From: Cytophagaceae bacterium
GTDB lineage: Bacteria > Bacteroidota > Bacteroidia > Cytophagales > Cyclobacteriaceae
DNA: 64,000 bases
NCBI GenBank assembly: GCA_006969745.1
Contig: CP030886.1
Coordinates: forward strand, 1,145,001 to 1,209,000
Reading direction: 5' to 3'
Positions 61,577 to 64,000 of the stretch are shown one piece after another (the stretch's first letter is position 1; every line of letters starts with the position of its first letter). The notes under the pieces were generated by a model. The model was given only the letters and a program-made list of their open reading frames with translations. It made no database searches and was not told the DNA's origin. A program made the translations under genes and the position numbers.

Positions 61577-62083
61577 ATGAAAGGGAAACTACTTTTTAAA
61601 GAAGAACAAAGCTTCGTAGGCACCTGGATGTGGTATTTAGTTATCGGCATTACTGTTTTGACTGTTGGTGGGACTGCCATTGGATTGATGTTTATTAAAG
61701 ACTCCGAGGGCATAATTGGACTTGTGATTTCTGCAATAGTCACCGGAGGAGTGGTTGTTTTACTTTACACATCCAAGCTTTACGTCTCAATGGATCAAGA
61801 TCATTTGTATTACAGATATCCTCCATTTGTTAATAGTGAGAAAAGGCTTTCAAAAGATGATGTTAAAGAAATGTACGTCCGGAAATACAAACCAATAACA
61901 GAATATGGTGGCTGGGGATATCGATTTCGGTTTCGCTCCGGTAGAGCCATGAATGTCGCAGGAAATACAGGATTGCAACTCCTGCTGAAAAACGGTAAAC
62001 GAATATTGATAGGAACACAAAAACCAGAAGAGATGAAGCAGGCAGTGAGGAGATTGAAGGAAAACTGGGGAATAGATGGCTAA
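61577..62083 (+). CDS. Two-helix membrane protein with PH-like domain
   Basis: A 168-residue protein. Two hydrophobic segments (about 17-38 and 46-67) are followed by a soluble beta-rich part (LYVSMDQDHLYYRYPPFVNSE, GGWGYRFRFRSGRAMNVAG, GLQLLLKNGKRILIGTQKPEE), resembling a bacterial PH-like domain. It sits 13 bases after the DUF4177-like gene and its stop overlaps the next small gene by eight bases. Confidence 0.7.
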   Translation: MKGKLLFKEEQSFVGTWMWYLVIGITVLTVGGTAIGLMFIKDSEGIIGLVISAIVTGGVVVLLYTSKLYVSMDQDHLYYRYPPFVNSEKRLSKDDVKEMYVRKYKPITEYGGWGYRFRFRSGRAMNVAGNTGLQLLLKNGKRILIGTQKPEEMKQAVRRLKENWGIDG

Positions 62084-62231
62084 GAAAAAACCCTTTGCAT
62101 TACGTCTAAACGAAGACACCATGAAAGCTCTGGAAAAGTGGGCAGCAGATGAGTTTCGCTCAACCAATGGCCAGATTGAGTGGATTATTCACAAAGCTTT
62201 AAAAGAAAATGGAAGGTTAAAGGAAAAATAA
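62076..62231 (+). CDS. Arc-type ribbon-helix-helix protein (51 residues)
   Basis: A 51-residue ORF starting MAKKKPFALRLNEDTMKALE with the ribbon (FALRLN) and two helices (EDTMKALEKWAADEF and NGQIEWIIHKALKE) of the Arc/MetJ family. It overlaps the stop of the PH-like gene by eight bases. Ribbon-helix-helix proteins of this size bind DNA as dimers. It is the last gene of the SPFH operon and could regulate it. I recall small Arc-type proteins next to SPFH genes elsewhere, so the linkage is probably functional. Confidence 0.75.
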   Translation: MAKKKPFALRLNEDTMKALEKWAADEFRSTNGQIEWIIHKALKENGRLKEK

Positions 62232-62254
62232 GCCGATCTATTGATCGGCTTATT
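62227..62254 (+). terminator. Hairpin terminator between SPFH operon and M14 gene
   Basis: The perfect 12-base stem AATAAGCCGATC/GATCGGCTTATT has a four-base loop. The stem itself ends in the T-rich part, and it begins in the stop codon of the ribbon-helix-helix gene. It can serve both convergent transcripts. Confidence 0.75.
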
Positions 62255-62261
62255 AAAATTT

Positions 62262-64000
62262 CTATTGTCCTACGAAAAACATCGCATTCACCATCAGCAA
62301 CTTCCCGTTCTGCCAAAAAGATCTGAACAGCGGATTATCTACAATATGCACAATCTGCCCGCTTCCCTTGTTTTCAACTCCAAATACTAAGGTTTTTGCC
62401 ATATCTTCTTTAGCATACTGCCCTGAAAAGCCGCTTAAAAGATCTTTCTCACCTACTACGATACCTACATTATTGCCATCTAGATATGCCACACGCCGCG
62501 ATCCTGTTTTCAATGTATAGTACGAATCGCCATACCCGAAAGCCAATGGGTGAGTCTCGTCCATTTTCACCTTATATATTGCTCCGGGAGAAAATCCTTT
62601 GATAAACTCTCTTTCTTGATTTTCAAAAGCGATCAAACGTGCTTTTTCATCTCGATCGGTATCCTTCTTTTCTGCAGCTTTCTTTTCTTCATCGTTAGCA
62701 TATGCTGAAAGTGAGGAATAATCACTGTCTTTCAACTTATTCAACGCTCCATCAACAGCTATGAGTTTTCCTCCGGCAGAAACCCAATCCATCAATTTTT
62801 TCATTTCTCGCTCTCCAAAACTGCTGTACCAGCCACTTTGCATGATCACCACATCATACTCTGAGAGATTTGTACGACCCAAATAATCCGTCCCTAAAAT
62901 GGTAACCGGATACTCGAGCTCTTGCTCCATGAAGTGCCACATAGCCCCAAATGCTAATGAAGAGGTGCCATCACCACCCAGCAAGGCAATTTTTGGACGT
63001 TTAAGATATCTTACTTCTGATGAGCCAACATCAGGCCCACCATCCATAAAACCTGTTTGAATAATCGCAAGAGTGCGCGTATGTTCATTTGCAATTTTTG
63101 TTATCTTATCCTCAAAGTTGGATGTTCCTTTATTGTCTCTCCTGGCAATTATCAAGCTTCCACGATCGAACGATTCTCCTTTATAATTCATCGGTTTTTG
63201 AGTGAATCGTACTTTAATACCCTCCTTCAGCAAAGCCGCCAAAAATCTCGCATCATCCATACTATTCCATTTACTCACAAAGGCATATACTTTCTCAGGA
63301 GCGGTAGATTCATTGAATGATGAAGCGTTCACTTTGTTCACCGGAATCATTTGTTTGGTAGCGTATGCTTGAATTCCATAAGCGTAAGGCACGCCCCAGG
63401 CCGTAATGTCATAGGTCACCGAATCTACCAGCTTTGTTTGCGGCTCAAATAAAATGTGAGCCAAAGTTGCTTTTGGCTGATCCATATTTATGACAAGATC
63501 ATTGGCACTAATGGAGAAACTGGCTTCCCCGCCCGACTGATAATCATATCCTTTTATTCCACGGCCACTGGCACTTCCATAGACGATCCCTTGATTGTCC
63601 AGCCAGGTTTTAAGCGTATTGAATTTATCTTCATTTCCATCGTGCTTCATTACAAAGGTTTTGTATTTCAAGGAAGCATTATCTCCAAAGAATTTTTCAA
63701 ACTGAGTAAGCAATCGATCTGAATTATTTACCGCTATCTCAATCGTAGATAATCCGGTGGTATAATGATGAGCAATACGGTCAAAAAGTGTGAGACTATC
63801 CCCTTCTTGCTTAATAATACCAAGCCCTGCTCTTCCATGCCCTGCTTGCTCGTAGGTCATTCCGATAGAACCATTATAGCTTGGATAAGTGTCGCCGTAG
63901 CTTGGATACAATAAATCAAAGAATTGTTTAGTGAAATAGAACCAGTCATTGGCATCAAAATACTTTGCATGATTCCTACCTATTTCCGTTTGAAAATCTC
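62262..64000 (-). CDS. M14-family zinc carboxypeptidase, C-terminal part (runs off the window)
   Basis: An open frame from the right edge down to the stop at 62262 (about 579 residues visible). The edge-proximal part reads EIGRNHAKYFDANDWFYF and YPSYGDTYPSYNGSIGMTYE, which matches the catalytic-Glu region of Bacteroidota M14 peptidases. The zinc ligands lie beyond the edge. The distal part includes a GATase-like domain (about 300 residues before the end; KRPKIALLGGDGTSSLAFGAM, YDVVIMQSGWYSSFGEREMKKL), common in this group. It probably hydrolyses peptides in the periplasm or outside; no sorting domain is seen at the C-terminus (MFFVGQ). Nothing points to a pseudogene. Confidence 0.88.
   Translation of the reverse strand, partial: DFQTEIGRNHAKYFDANDWFYFTKQFFDLLYPSYGDTYPSYNGSIGMTYEQAGHGRAGLGIIKQEGDSLTLFDRIAHHYTTGLSTIEIAVNNSDRLLTQFEKFFGDNASLKYKTFVMKHDGNEDKFNTLKTWLDNQGIVYGSASGRGIKGYDYQSGGEASFSISANDLVINMDQPKATLAHILFEPQTKLVDSVTYDITAWGVPYAYGIQAYATKQMIPVNKVNASSFNESTAPEKVYAFVSKWNSMDDARFLAALLKEGIKVRFTQKPMNYKGESFDRGSLIIARRDNKGTSNFEDKITKIANEHTRTLAIIQTGFMDGGPDVGSSEVRYLKRPKIALLGGDGTSSLAFGAMWHFMEQELEYPVTILGTDYLGRTNLSEYDVVIMQSGWYSSFGEREMKKLMDWVSAGGKLIAVDGALNKLKDSDYSSLSAYANDEEKKAAEKKDTDRDEKARLIAFENQEREFIKGFSPGAIYKVKMDETHPLAFGYGDSYYTLKTGSRRVAYLDGNNVGIVVGEKDLLSGFSGQYAKEDMAKTLVFGVENKGSGQIVHIVDNPLFRSFWQNGKLLMVNAMFFVGQ

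Overview
The window looks like a chromosomal segment of a marine-type Bacteroidota, most likely a member of the Cytophagales. The base composition is AT-rich. Gene starts lack Shine-Dalgarno sequences. A textbook TTG/TAnnTTTG promoter precedes a tRNA gene. There are two SusC/SusD outer-membrane uptake loci, type IX secretion cargo with C-terminal sorting domains, a PorE-like protein, a Bacteroidota-type LptD, PadR-linked permeases and a DivIVA-domain protein. No phage, transposase, integrase, rRNA or CRISPR array was seen. The only RNA gene I can support is a tRNA-Leu(UAG).

Layout. 1-7.4 kb is housekeeping: a partial Fur regulator, the bifunctional (p)ppGpp synthetase/hydrolase, tRNA-Leu, trigger factor, clpP-clpX, then a translationally coupled LpxB-like/QueD pair. 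7.5-18.1 kb is envelope and secretion: a secreted M43-type metalloprotease with a sorting domain, and a SusC-SusD-Calx-beta-FAS1 operon. 18.4-25.8 kb is a mostly minus-strand housekeeping block: lepA-folD-queE-porE-like, then dtd and small conserved genes. 25.8-32.1 kb is a mosaic. It holds an IscA-like protein, a two-helix membrane protein with a 44-residue proline-rich microprotein, folB, a DivIVA/WD40 pair, a phosphopantetheinyl transferase, a fibre-like secreted protein, a secreted protein flanked by two related imperfect palindromes, and a 21-bp tandem repeat array. 32.1-37.7 kb is a PadR regulator and two giant MacB/FtsX-type permeases. 37.8-45.6 kb is a five-gene minus-strand operon (amidase, MCE protein, acyl-CoA carboxylase beta, SirB1-like, AlkD-like) divergent from lptD. 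45.8-54.1 kb is a second SusC-SusD-lipoprotein operon followed by a sorting-domain metalloprotease. 54.1-59.0 kb carries two AraC-type regulators, a 47-residue ORF lying between strong terminators, and an ECF sigma / membrane protein / outer-membrane protein operon. 59.0-64.0 kb has a hydrolase, an SPFH operon ending in a ribbon-helix-helix protein, and a truncated M14 carboxypeptidase.

How the genes fit together. The themes are envelope biogenesis (LptD, amidase, MCE protein, LpxB-like protein), import of large substrates through SusCD complexes, protein export by the type IX system (PorE-like component, two proteases with sorting domains), and stringent response and proteolysis (Rel, Tig, ClpXP). 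Two steps toward queuosine precursors (QueD, QueE) and two folate enzymes (FolB, FolD) are scattered among them. Neither SusCD locus carries a recognisable glycoside hydrolase, so their substrates are unknown. The least-explained parts are the membrane protein plus proline-rich microprotein (26.2-26.8 kb), the palindromic and tandem repeats at 31-32 kb, the SPFH/ribbon-helix-helix operon (60.5-62.2 kb) and the small ORF at 56.3 kb.
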